From: an uncultured Methylococcaceae bacterium
Lineage (GTDB): Bacteria > Pseudomonadota > Gammaproteobacteria > Methylococcales > Methylomonadaceae
DNA length: 34,449 nucleotides
Assembly: GCA_903863905.1 (NCBI GenBank)
Contig: CAIPDT010000079.1
Coordinates: 1-34,449, forward strand
Direction of reading: 5' to 3'
The notes beneath the pieces are model-generated. The model was given only the letters and a program-made list of their open reading frames with translations, did no database searches and was not told the origin of the DNA. This document shows, in pieces, positions 5,896 through 14,219 of the stretch (position 1 is its first letter; each line of letters begins with the position of its first letter). The position numbers and the translations under genes are program-made.

Positions 5896-8800
5896 ATGAC
5901 TGATCTTCCCCATAAAACATCCACAAACAAATTCATTTCCAACCTAATGCTGGCCTCTTTGGTCGGTTTGAGTTTTATGGTTCTTAAAGAATATGTTCTG
6001 TGCATGGTTTGGGCAGTCATTATTGCGTATGTATTGTGGCCTATTTATCTAAGAGTTAAAATCCAGCTTGATCACAGAGATACGCTGAGTGCGCTAGTGA
6101 TGACCTTGGTCATCGCTATTATGGTCACGTTAAGTGTTTACTGGCTGATTAATCTATTACAAATAGAAATTAAAACCACTTATCAAACTGTCATAAACGA
6201 TTTTGATCCTAAAAAATATCAACTGAGTCATCTACTGGCTAACTACCCACGACTAAGCGCACTCACCCAAACGTGGACGTCTAAACTAAACCTTAATGTA
6301 AATGACGTGGTATCCCAATTTGGCTCGATAACACAACAAGGTCTTAGTGAATTTGCGCACGCACTTAATCACCTCAGTAGTAATCTTATAAAGTTCGGGA
6401 TTATTTTGGTCACTTTGTTTTTCTTCTTTCGTGATGGTAAAACGATCAATACACAATTACAACAAGGGTTACTGATTTTTCTAGGTCAATATCACGCCCC
6501 CTTTCTTGTAGCTATCACGGAAACCACCCGCGCTGTTGTGTATGGACTAATACTGGCTGCCTCTAGCCAAGGGTTTATGGCGGGAATTGGCTATTACTTA
6601 ACGGGCGTTAAAGCACCCGTACTCTTAGGGATAATAACGGCCCTTTTAGCCATGGTCCCAATGGGAGCAACCCTTGTTTGGTTACCTATTAGCGTTGGCC
6701 TTATATTACTTGGTCAAGTCGGTGCAGGCATCATTCTGTTAGTCTGGGGATTTTTAATCGTTAGTACGATTGATAATATTATTCGCCCCTTGGTGATCAG
6801 TGGTTCAACAGGCACGCCTCTTTTAGTTGTAATCTTAGGTGTACTCGGTGGACTGAACGCTTTCGGTATCATTGGACTTTTTTTAGGGCCTATTATCTTA
6901 GCCACTTTGCTAGCCGTTTGGAAAACCTGGTTAGGTCAACAAAAAGAAGCCAAGCTCTCAACCCCGGACATAATCCAACCGGTCTGGCATCAATTATCCA
7001 GCAGCGAGGCGCTAACCTTATTAACAACAGATTTAGAAAAAGGCTTAACAACGCAAGAAGTTAACGCACGATTAAAACACTATGGGCCTAATCAACTGCT
7101 TGAGAAGCCGACTCGGTCGATGTTTAGCTTATTCGTTGCTCAATTTAAAAGTGTCCTTATTTTAATATTGCTGCTTGCCGCCTTCTTAGCCGCTTGTATT
7201 GGGGATTTAAAAGACGGTATTGTCATTTTAGTCGTCGTAGTGATCAACGCCTTACTTGGTTTTTATCAAGAAAACAAAGCTGAGGTCTCTTTAACAGCGC
7301 TTAAACAAATGCTCACTCATCACAGTCATGTCCGCCGAGATGGGTTAAGTTGTGAAATCAATTCAGAGCAATTAGTCCCTGGTGATATTGTTATCCTAGA
7401 CGCTGGCAGTAAAATCCCTGCCGATGGACGCATCTTAAGTTCTCAGACCTTAGAAGTCGATGAATCTTCTTTAACGGGTGAATCCTGTCCAGTTCCAAAA
7501 TATCATCAAGCGATCAATAAAGAGACAACCGTATTGGCAGATCGTTATAACATGCTTTATATGAATAACACGGTGACACGGGGCAGAGCCGACATGTTGG
7601 TTACCGCAACGGGAATGGAAACAGAGATAGGTAAACTTGCTCAACTGTTATCCAGCACGGATGAACAACCGACCCCTCTGCAAATTCAACTCGATAGTTT
7701 AGGCAAGCGTCTTGTCATTTTTACAATCGGCATTATTAGCCTCCTGATTATCGCGGCACTTTGGCGAGGTGAACCTTTAATAGAAACACTGATGACCGCA
7801 ATTGCTTTAGCCGTTGCCGCTATTCCTGAAGGTTTGCCTGCCGTTGTCACGGTGACCTTAGCATTGGGCATGCACAGAATGGCAAAACAACAGGCCATCA
7901 TCAAACGCTTAGCGTCTGTAGAAACCTTGGGGTGTACCACAGTGATTTGTTCTGATAAAACCGGCACCTTAACGGTCAATCAAATGACTGTCAGAGCGCT
8001 CTTTTATAAGCAACAACACTATGTGGTGACGGGTGAAGGTTATGCCACAAAAGGCAGTATTTCTCCTATATTATCGACTGAAAACTTAACAGAACTTATC
8101 CTACCACTGGCGTTGTGCAATAACAGCCAATTACACAACCATAAAGTGCTAGGGGACCCTATGGAGGCGGCCTTATTAGTCTTAGTCGCTAAAACCCACC
8201 ATGACCCCCTTAAACTTAAACAAGCCTACCCAAGACTCGCTGAAATTCCGTTTGATGCCGCGCATAAATTTATGGCCAGCTTTCATCAAGTAGATGATCA
8301 TATAACAATCTTCATTAAAGGTGCCCCTGATGAGTTATTTAAACGCTGCCAAAATGCACTCTTTGATAAGCAACTAACCGCTTTTAAAGCGCATGATTTT
8401 ATAACGCAAAACGATTTAATGGCGGCCGAAGGTTTACGCGTCATCGCTGTGGCTACTCGCACCTTGCCTAAGTCTGTCACTGATTTAGAATCTAATCTAT
8501 TTCAATACATCAAAGATCTAACTTTGGTTGCACTCATTGGGCTAATTGACCCACCTAGAACAGAAGTATCTAGTGCTGTTGCCCTTTGTCAAAAAGCCGG
8601 TATTGCTATCAAAATGATCACTGGCGATCAAAAAGTCACCGCACAAGCCATCGCCCAAAAACTGGGGCTGAGTGGCAACGTGCTTGAAGGTGCCAAACTC
8701 ACTGATCTTAATGACCATGAGTTAGCCGATTGTATTGAAGATATTGGTATCTTTAGCCGCACTGGGCCGGACCAAAAAGCACGTATTATTAAAGCCCTTC

Positions 8801-9609
8801 AGGCTAATGGACACGTCGTGGCTATGACGGGGGATGGTGTTAATGATGCACCTGCCCTCAGAAATGCCGACATAGGCATTGCTATGGGGATCACTGGCAC
8901 CGATGTGGCGAAAGAAGCCTCTTCAATGATCTTAATGGATGACAATTTTGCCACTCTCGTGAAAGCCATCAAAGAGGGCCGCGGTATTTATGCCAACATG
9001 GTTAAATTTGTACGCTTTCAATTATCTACTAATATTGGTGCTATTTTAACAGTCGCTATTGCCCCTGCCTTAGGCTTACCAAACCCCTTTACGGCCATAC
9101 AACTACTGTGGATTAATATCATTATGGATGGCCCTCCTGCAATATCATTAGGTATGGATCCAACCCGAAATACCATCATGAATGAGAAACCGCGAGACCC
9201 TAAAACTCGTATACTAACGATAAACCGCATGATTGATCTATTTTTATATGGTCTCAATATGGCAATAGGTACCTTAGGAGTGTTATATTATGATTTACAG
9301 TATGAAACGCCACAACATGCCACAACCTTAGCGTTTACCACGTTTGTCTGCTTTCAAATATTTAATGTGTTTAATGCAAGATCTGAGAACCACAGTATTT
9401 TTACTCATTACTTCTTTGTTAATAAAATACTTTGTTTAGCCATTATGGCTATCATTTCATTACAAATTGTCGTTGTTTATTGGCCCGAAGCTCAAGATTT
9501 ATTTAACACAACGTCTCTTTCGGTAATAGACTGGTTAATAGCGATTAGTGTGGCTTCTTCTATTGTAATTTTTGATGAAATCAAAAAACTAATACGTCAT
9601 CCAAGCTAA
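5896..9609 (+). CDS. Fusion: AI-2E/YdiK-type permease + Pmr1-like P-type Ca/Mn ATPase
   Basis: This is one uninterrupted 1237-residue frame. Residues about 15-345 are an AI-2E-family permease (several membrane helices, FFFRDGKT, then DNIIRPLVISG and GGLNAFGIIGLFLGP). A short linker leads at about 364 to a complete P2-type ATPase: actuator loop SLTGES (T527-S530), transmembrane PEGL (E645), phosphorylation site SDKTGTLT (D687), hinge TGDGVNDAP (D980, D984), and M6 sequence NIIMDGPPAISLG (N1074, D1078), then four C-terminal helices. NxxMDGPPAxSLG is the signature of Pmr1/SPCA-type Ca2+/Mn2+ pumps, which keep one ion site. It should sit in the inner membrane and extrude divalent cations, with an unknown contribution from the permease half. 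The linker has no stop codon or obvious internal start. pgaBCD follow. Confidence 0.9.
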   Translation: MTDLPHKTSTNKFISNLMLASLVGLSFMVLKEYVLCMVWAVIIAYVLWPIYLRVKIQLDHRDTLSALVMTLVIAIMVTLSVYWLINLLQIEIKTTYQTVINDFDPKKYQLSHLLANYPRLSALTQTWTSKLNLNVNDVVSQFGSITQQGLSEFAHALNHLSSNLIKFGIILVTLFFFFRDGKTINTQLQQGLLIFLGQYHAPFLVAITETTRAVVYGLILAASSQGFMAGIGYYLTGVKAPVLLGIITALLAMVPMGATLVWLPISVGLILLGQVGAGIILLVWGFLIVSTIDNIIRPLVISGSTGTPLLVVILGVLGGLNAFGIIGLFLGPIILATLLAVWKTWLGQQKEAKLSTPDIIQPVWHQLSSSEALTLLTTDLEKGLTTQEVNARLKHYGPNQLLEKPTRSMFSLFVAQFKSVLILILLLAAFLAACIGDLKDGIVILVVVVINALLGFYQENKAEVSLTALKQMLTHHSHVRRDGLSCEINSEQLVPGDIVILDAGSKIPADGRILSSQTLEVDESSLTGESCPVPKYHQAINKETTVLADRYNMLYMNNTVTRGRADMLVTATGMETEIGKLAQLLSSTDEQPTPLQIQLDSLGKRLVIFTIGIISLLIIAALWRGEPLIETLMTAIALAVAAIPEGLPAVVTVTLALGMHRMAKQQAIIKRLASVETLGCTTVICSDKTGTLTVNQMTVRALFYKQQHYVVTGEGYATKGSISPILSTENLTELILPLALCNNSQLHNHKVLGDPMEAALLVLVAKTHHDPLKLKQAYPRLAEIPFDAAHKFMASFHQVDDHITIFIKGAPDELFKRCQNALFDKQLTAFKAHDFITQNDLMAAEGLRVIAVATRTLPKSVTDLESNLFQYIKDLTLVALIGLIDPPRTEVSSAVALCQKAGIAIKMITGDQKVTAQAIAQKLGLSGNVLEGAKLTDLNDHELADCIEDIGIFSRTGPDQKARIIKALQANGHVVAMTGDGVNDAPALRNADIGIAMGITGTDVAKEASSMILMDDNFATLVKAIKEGRGIYANMVKFVRFQLSTNIGAILTVAIAPALGLPNPFTAIQLLWINIIMDGPPAISLGMDPTRNTIMNEKPRDPKTRILTINRMIDLFLYGLNMAIGTLGVLYYDLQYETPQHATTLAFTTFVCFQIFNVFNARSENHSIFTHYFFVNKILCLAIMAIISLQIVVVYWPEAQDLFNTTSLSVIDWLIAISVASSIVIFDEIKKLIRHPS

Positions 9610-9710
9610 GTTCTATGGCGTTTATTGATCGGCAATATGGAACTTATAGTGCCATTAAACTGACTAAGTGTCTTTTAACCTCATTTAATTTTTCTTTTGT
9701 AACTCATTAC

Positions 9711-11654
9711 ATGACTCTTTTCTTTGCTAATCAACTTTTCAAGCTTTTAAAAACAATAGCTTTGGGTATTTGTCTGCTCTGCTTTATTAGCATTGCTTCA
9801 GCTCAAGAATCTAGCTTTTTAGTGCTTAACTATCACGACATTATCGACGACAAAAAAGAAACAGACGATGCAGTTGATTTAAAACAAAAGAACTTTGCAG
9901 ACCAATTACAGTGGTTAAAAACCAATCACTACACCGTCATTAGTGTGCAACAAATATTTGACGCCGCCGCCGGTAAAACTACTTTACCCGCTAAAGCTGT
10001 AGCCCTCACTTTTGATGATGGCTATGAAAGTTTTTACACCCGTGCGTTACCGCTACTTAAGAAATATAAATATCCTGCGACGGTTTCCCTGGTCGGTAGT
10101 TGGATGAGTGAAAACTCTGACGAGGATAATAAACCTAAAAAAGCACTCATGACTTGGGCTCAGATTAAAGAACTCACTGAGTCGGGTTTAATAGAAATCG
10201 CCTCGCATAGTTATGACTTACATCGAGGTATTTTAGGAAACCCTCAAGGTAATACGCAAGCAGCGGCAGTCACCAGACTCTACGATGACCCCATGTTGAT
10301 TTACGAATCAAGCCTTGATTATCAGGAAAGGGTTCAAAATGATCTTATAAAAAGTTCGGAACATATCTTTCAGCACGCCGGCGTCAGGCCTCGGGTCATG
10401 GTCTGGCCTTATGGCGAATACAATCAACTCACGCTGATGGCCGCTCGTAAAGCCGGCATGCCAATGACGATGGGTCTAATCGATGGCACTAATACCCTAG
10501 CAGATATTGATCACTTAAAACGCTTATTGATTGCCTACGATCCTGATGTCAAAGAGTTTGCCAAGATTGTCTCAAACCTAAGAGCGGATAGACCGTTACG
10601 AGTTGCCCATATAGACCTAGATTATTTATACGACTCTACGCCCGCACAACTCGCACATAATATAGATATAGAGATTGAACGTATTAGAGATATGCACATT
10701 ACGACAGTGTATTTACAAGCGTATGCCGATCCAGATGGGGATGGTAATGCAGATGCACTATACTTTCCTAATCGACATTTACCCGTTAAAGCCGATTTAT
10801 TTAATCGAGTGGCTTGGCAATTAAAAAAAATTGCTAATGTACGCGTCTACGCTTGGATGCCGATATTAGCCTATCAAGAAAGTGATATTCCGAAAACGTG
10901 GTATGTTCAAGAATGGCGAGACGGTAAACCTCAAAGTGCCAGTCATATTTACACGCGCTTATCACCTTTTAACCCTGAAGCGCGTCAATATATTACCGAT
11001 ATTTATGAAGACTTAGCCATTCATTGTAACTTTGATGGTCTATTATTTCATGATGATGGTATCTTATCCGATTTTGAAGATGTCTCACCGTTAGCCCTAG
11101 AATATGGCCGAGAAGTATGGGGACTCTCAACAGACTTTAATGTATTACATAAAGACCCTAAACTCAGTTTACGTTGGGCGAAGCACAAAACTGAGTTTAT
11201 CAATCAATTTACCGATGACTTAACGAATCGTGTTCGATTTTATAGGCCGGGTATTAAAACGGCCCGAAACTTTTATTCTTATCCGTTACTTAAACCTTAT
11301 AGTGAAGAATGGTTTGCCCAATCTTTTGACTCCTTTTTAGCCCATTATGATTATGTGGCGATAGAAGCGATGCCGTTTATGGAAGAAGCTTCAAACCCAA
11401 CTGAATGGTTAACTGACTTAGTTAAAAAGGCCGCAACCTACCCGAACGGCCTAGAAAAAACAGTGTTTGAATTACAAACAGTGGATTGGCGAAACTCTCA
11501 AAAAATCCCTATGGACACCTTTCTCGGACAAGTGAGTTTATTACAAAAACTGGGCGCTAAACATTTAGGCTATTACCCCGATAATGTGTTTGATAATCAA
11601 CCTAACTTAAAAGACTTACAAACTAAATTTACAGTCCCTACCTCTCTTAATTAA
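9711..11654 (+). CDS. pgaB: Poly-beta-1,6-N-acetylglucosamine N-deacetylase PgaB
   Basis: This periplasmic enzyme partly de-N-acetylates PNAG and helps its export. The frame is open from an ATG at 9615, but I start at 9711 because the 647-residue product then begins with a proper signal peptide (hydrophobic to ASA at 29-31, with cleavage before Q32). No Shine-Dalgarno sequence distinguishes the two. The deacetylase domain (about 35-300) has YHD at 41-43, TFDDGYE with D102/D103, and SHSYDLH with H166 and H171, matching the E. coli PgaB Asp-His-His metal site. The C-terminal part (about 310-640: HIDLDYLYD, YLQAYAD, FDGLLFHDDG) is the glycoside-hydrolase-like PgaB domain that binds and cuts the polymer. 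E. coli PgaB is a lipoprotein; no clear lipobox is seen here. pgaC and pgaD follow. Confidence 0.92.
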   Translation: MTLFFANQLFKLLKTIALGICLLCFISIASAQESSFLVLNYHDIIDDKKETDDAVDLKQKNFADQLQWLKTNHYTVISVQQIFDAAAGKTTLPAKAVALTFDDGYESFYTRALPLLKKYKYPATVSLVGSWMSENSDEDNKPKKALMTWAQIKELTESGLIEIASHSYDLHRGILGNPQGNTQAAAVTRLYDDPMLIYESSLDYQERVQNDLIKSSEHIFQHAGVRPRVMVWPYGEYNQLTLMAARKAGMPMTMGLIDGTNTLADIDHLKRLLIAYDPDVKEFAKIVSNLRADRPLRVAHIDLDYLYDSTPAQLAHNIDIEIERIRDMHITTVYLQAYADPDGDGNADALYFPNRHLPVKADLFNRVAWQLKKIANVRVYAWMPILAYQESDIPKTWYVQEWRDGKPQSASHIYTRLSPFNPEARQYITDIYEDLAIHCNFDGLLFHDDGILSDFEDVSPLALEYGREVWGLSTDFNVLHKDPKLSLRWAKHKTEFINQFTDDLTNRVRFYRPGIKTARNFYSYPLLKPYSEEWFAQSFDSFLAHYDYVAIEAMPFMEEASNPTEWLTDLVKKAATYPNGLEKTVFELQTVDWRNSQKIPMDTFLGQVSLLQKLGAKHLGYYPDNVFDNQPNLKDLQTKFTVPTSLN

Positions 11655-11713
11655 AATCAGCACACTAGAACACGTTTATTCCATAGAAACTTAAATAACT
11701 AACGCAATTGAAC

Positions 11714-13042
11714 ATGACTTTTAACCTCCAAGACGGGTTTAACTATCTTCAAACACACTGGCACACTCTGGTCAGTTTATGGGCACCCATTGATGCCAAT
11801 CTTGAAGGGTTTATTTATTATTACCCTTTGTTCATGGCTTATGTCTGGATGTTTGGCGCGTTGATATTTTATTTTAGATTTGAATGGCATAACACCGGTG
11901 ACTCCGAACACTTACCGCAATTATCCGAATACCCGCCCGTTTCGATTTTAATTCCTTGTTACAACGAAGCCGCCAATATTCGTGAAACCATTGATATATT
12001 GCTGCATCAAAAATATCCAAACTATGAAATTATCGCTATCAATGATGGCAGTAAAGACAATACCCTTGAGATTTTACAAGAACTAGCGGCGCAACACAAA
12101 AAACTCCGGGTGGTTAATTTGCATACCAATCAAGGTAAAGCGATGGGGCTTCGTGCGGGGGCTTTAATTGCCAAAAGTGAATACTTAATTTGTATTGATG
12201 GGGATGCGCTGTTGGCTCCAGAAGCTTGTGCATGGATGGTTAAACACTTTCTGGATAATCCTAAAGTCGGTGCGGTAACCGGCAACCCTCGTATCCGTAA
12301 TCGTTCCACTTTGTTAGGCCGTATCCAAGTGGGTGAGTTTTCTGCCATTGTCGGCATGATTAAACGGGCGCAACGGTCTTACGGACAAATATTTACTGTC
12401 TCAGGTGTCATTGCTGCGTTTCGTAAATCGGCACTGCATCAAGTCGGGTATTGGAGTAATGATATGGTCACGGAAGACATTGATATCAGTTGGAAACTGC
12501 AATTGGCTGGCTGGACTATTTACTTTGAACCCAATGCTTTATGTTGGGTTTTAATGCCCGAAACCTTAGACGGTCTTTGGAAACAAAGAGCCCGTTGGGC
12601 ACAAGGTGGTACAGAAGTGTTGTTACGCTATTTTAATAAACTATTTCGGTGGTCTTCACGCGGCATGTGGTTGTTATATACAGAATGTCTTATTAGTGTC
12701 ATCTGGGCTTTTTTAATCTTGATGCATCTACTCTTTACCCCATTCGAATTACTCACTGAATCGACCAATCAATCTTTACACGATTTAAGCCCCAGTTGGA
12801 CCAGTATGCTATTAAGCCTGACCTGCTTAATTCAATTTGGGGTTAGTTTATTTATAGACTCCCGTTACGAAGCCAAAACCGGTGGAGTAGCAAAATACTA
12901 TTATTGGATGGTTTGGTATCCTATTGTGTATTGGTTAATGAACGTAGGCACCACCATTTTTGGCTCACTAAAAGCCATCCGTAAAAAACGTGGCCAACGC
13001 GCTATTTGGGTGACCGTGGATAGAGGCTTAAGACAAAAATGA
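11714..13042 (+). CDS. pgaC: Poly-beta-1,6-N-acetylglucosamine synthase PgaC
   Basis: This inner-membrane family-2 glycosyltransferase polymerises UDP-GlcNAc into PNAG. The 442-residue product from ATG 11714 is the same size as E. coli PgaC (441); an in-frame TTG at 11708 is a less likely start. Two N-terminal helices are followed by the GT-A domain: PVSILIPCYNEA, NDGS (D111), IDGD (D162, D164), TED (253-255, catalytic base) and QRARW (291-295, the processive-synthase motif). Three C-terminal helices complete the channel. It needs PgaD, encoded immediately after with a 4-bp overlap. In E. coli, PgaC/PgaD activity depends on cyclic-di-GMP; no such control can be read from this sequence. Confidence 0.95.
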   Translation: MTFNLQDGFNYLQTHWHTLVSLWAPIDANLEGFIYYYPLFMAYVWMFGALIFYFRFEWHNTGDSEHLPQLSEYPPVSILIPCYNEAANIRETIDILLHQKYPNYEIIAINDGSKDNTLEILQELAAQHKKLRVVNLHTNQGKAMGLRAGALIAKSEYLICIDGDALLAPEACAWMVKHFLDNPKVGAVTGNPRIRNRSTLLGRIQVGEFSAIVGMIKRAQRSYGQIFTVSGVIAAFRKSALHQVGYWSNDMVTEDIDISWKLQLAGWTIYFEPNALCWVLMPETLDGLWKQRARWAQGGTEVLLRYFNKLFRWSSRGMWLLYTECLISVIWAFLILMHLLFTPFELLTESTNQSLHDLSPSWTSMLLSLTCLIQFGVSLFIDSRYEAKTGGVAKYYYWMVWYPIVYWLMNVGTTIFGSLKAIRKKRGQRAIWVTVDRGLRQK

Positions 13043-13488
13043 AAGCATATATTATCAATGCGCCCCAATTACAAAGTATTCAAAAGCGCTTGGGTGGCTT
13101 TTTTTCTTGGCTGCTCTGCTGGGCGATGTGGATTTATCTTTTAGTACCTTTAGTGACCTTAACCAGTTGGGTATTAGGTGACAAAAAGATGATCAATGAA
13201 ATGCGCTGGTTTGGGGGGTACAAAAGCCTACTGGAACTCTTACAAATTTATTTGATTAGTTTGTTAGTCATGGCCGGTTTATGGCTGATATGGATTATTT
13301 ATCGAAGCTTGCTGACACGAGTGGTCAAAAAACGGCCCTACCCTACGGTATCCAATGCGGACCTCTGTGAGTTTTTTCAGGTTAACCAGCGTGAACTTCA
13401 AAACTGTCAGGAGGCTCAGTTAATGACAGTATTTTATGATGAGCAAGGCCATATCGTGCAACTTGAGAATAATATAATCAACAACTAA
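13039..13488 (+). CDS. pgaD: PNAG biosynthesis accessory protein PgaD
   Basis: The 149-residue membrane protein has two predicted helices (about 20-45 and 70-92), with an N-terminal cytoplasmic segment and a C-terminal cytoplasmic tail containing NQRELQNCQEAQLMTVFYDEQG. PgaD proteins are short two-helix partners of PgaC that stabilise it and contribute to cyclic-di-GMP-dependent activation in E. coli. The ATG overlaps the end of pgaC by 4 bp, so translation is probably coupled. Its stop overlaps the stop of the convergent tsaB gene by 4 bp, with no terminator between them. Identification rests on topology, size and position more than on sequence motifs. Confidence 0.85.
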   Translation: MKAYIINAPQLQSIQKRLGGFFSWLLCWAMWIYLLVPLVTLTSWVLGDKKMINEMRWFGGYKSLLELLQIYLISLLVMAGLWLIWIIYRSLLTRVVKKRPYPTVSNADLCEFFQVNQRELQNCQEAQLMTVFYDEQGHIVQLENNIINN

Positions 13489-14219
13489 ACCTGCTTAAGT
13501 GCGTGTCGCTCTGCTTCGGTTTGGGCGACTTTATCACGTAAATAAACCGGCATCGCTTGTTCGACAGGCACTGCCAATCCTGCTTTAAAATCTCTGACGC
13601 CTAAACGCACAATTGCACTGGCTCTAGGTAAATAATCAACTTCATACTGTGTCACTAAGCCCGCTAAACGGGCTTGCAAAACCTCAGCATACACGCCCCA
13701 TCCTGAACCCACTCCAACACCTGTCAAAGTAGGAAACTCAATAGCACTTGCCGGTGTCACAGCCTCGTCACCCAATAAGGTCACTAAACCCTCTTCCGTT
13801 TGCTGATACACCCCCCAAAAGATTTCACCCATGCGTGCATCCATGGCCGTATAAGCCACTGGACTGATAGACGCGTTATCGTTAGCGGTGTGTGCAAGCG
13901 CAGAGTGATCAAAGAAACCTAAGGCAATCGCGGCTAACGTGGATACGGGCACCACAGGCAAATCGGCGCCTAAAGCAATGCCTTGAGTAACCCCAGTGGC
14001 AATCCTAACCCCCGTAAAAGAACCGGGCCCACAACTAAACGCCATCGCATCTAACTGTTGGGGTCTTAAACCTGCTTCTGCCATGAGTTCATCAATCATC
14101 GGCAAAATAAGACGCGTGTGTTCTTTGGGTGTTAAAGTAAAACGCTCACTCACCTCACCCTCAATATATAAAGCGGCTGAACACGCGTCGGTTGAAGTTT
14201 CTACGGCCAATACTTTCAT
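13485..14219 (-). CDS. tsaB: tRNA t6A37 threonylcarbamoyl synthesis protein TsaB
   Basis: The 244-residue product starts MKVLAVETSTDACSAAL and has FSCGPGSFTGVRIATGVTQGIA at about 62-83, the usual ASKHA-fold TsaB sequence. TsaB is the non-catalytic partner of TsaD (with TsaE) in transferring threonylcarbamoyl to A37 of ANN-decoding tRNAs in the cytoplasm. The gene starts with an ATGA overlap at the end of yoaA, the same neighbour it has in E. coli (yoaA next to tsaB, formerly yeaZ), so it is probably translated from the same mRNA. It converges on pgaD with a 4-bp overlap of the two stop codons. Confidence 0.95.
   Translation of the reverse strand: MKVLAVETSTDACSAALYIEGEVSERFTLTPKEHTRLILPMIDELMAEAGLRPQQLDAMAFSCGPGSFTGVRIATGVTQGIALGADLPVVPVSTLAAIALGFFDHSALAHTANDNASISPVAYTAMDARMGEIFWGVYQQTEEGLVTLLGDEAVTPASAIEFPTLTGVGVGSGWGVYAEVLQARLAGLVTQYEVDYLPRASAIVRLGVRDFKAGLAVPVEQAMPVYLRDKVAQTEAERHALKQV

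Noticed and set aside
9615-9710. Upstream in-frame start for pgaB adding 32 residues
   Set aside because: The added residues would bury the signal peptide; the ATG at 9711 gives a normal exported protein.
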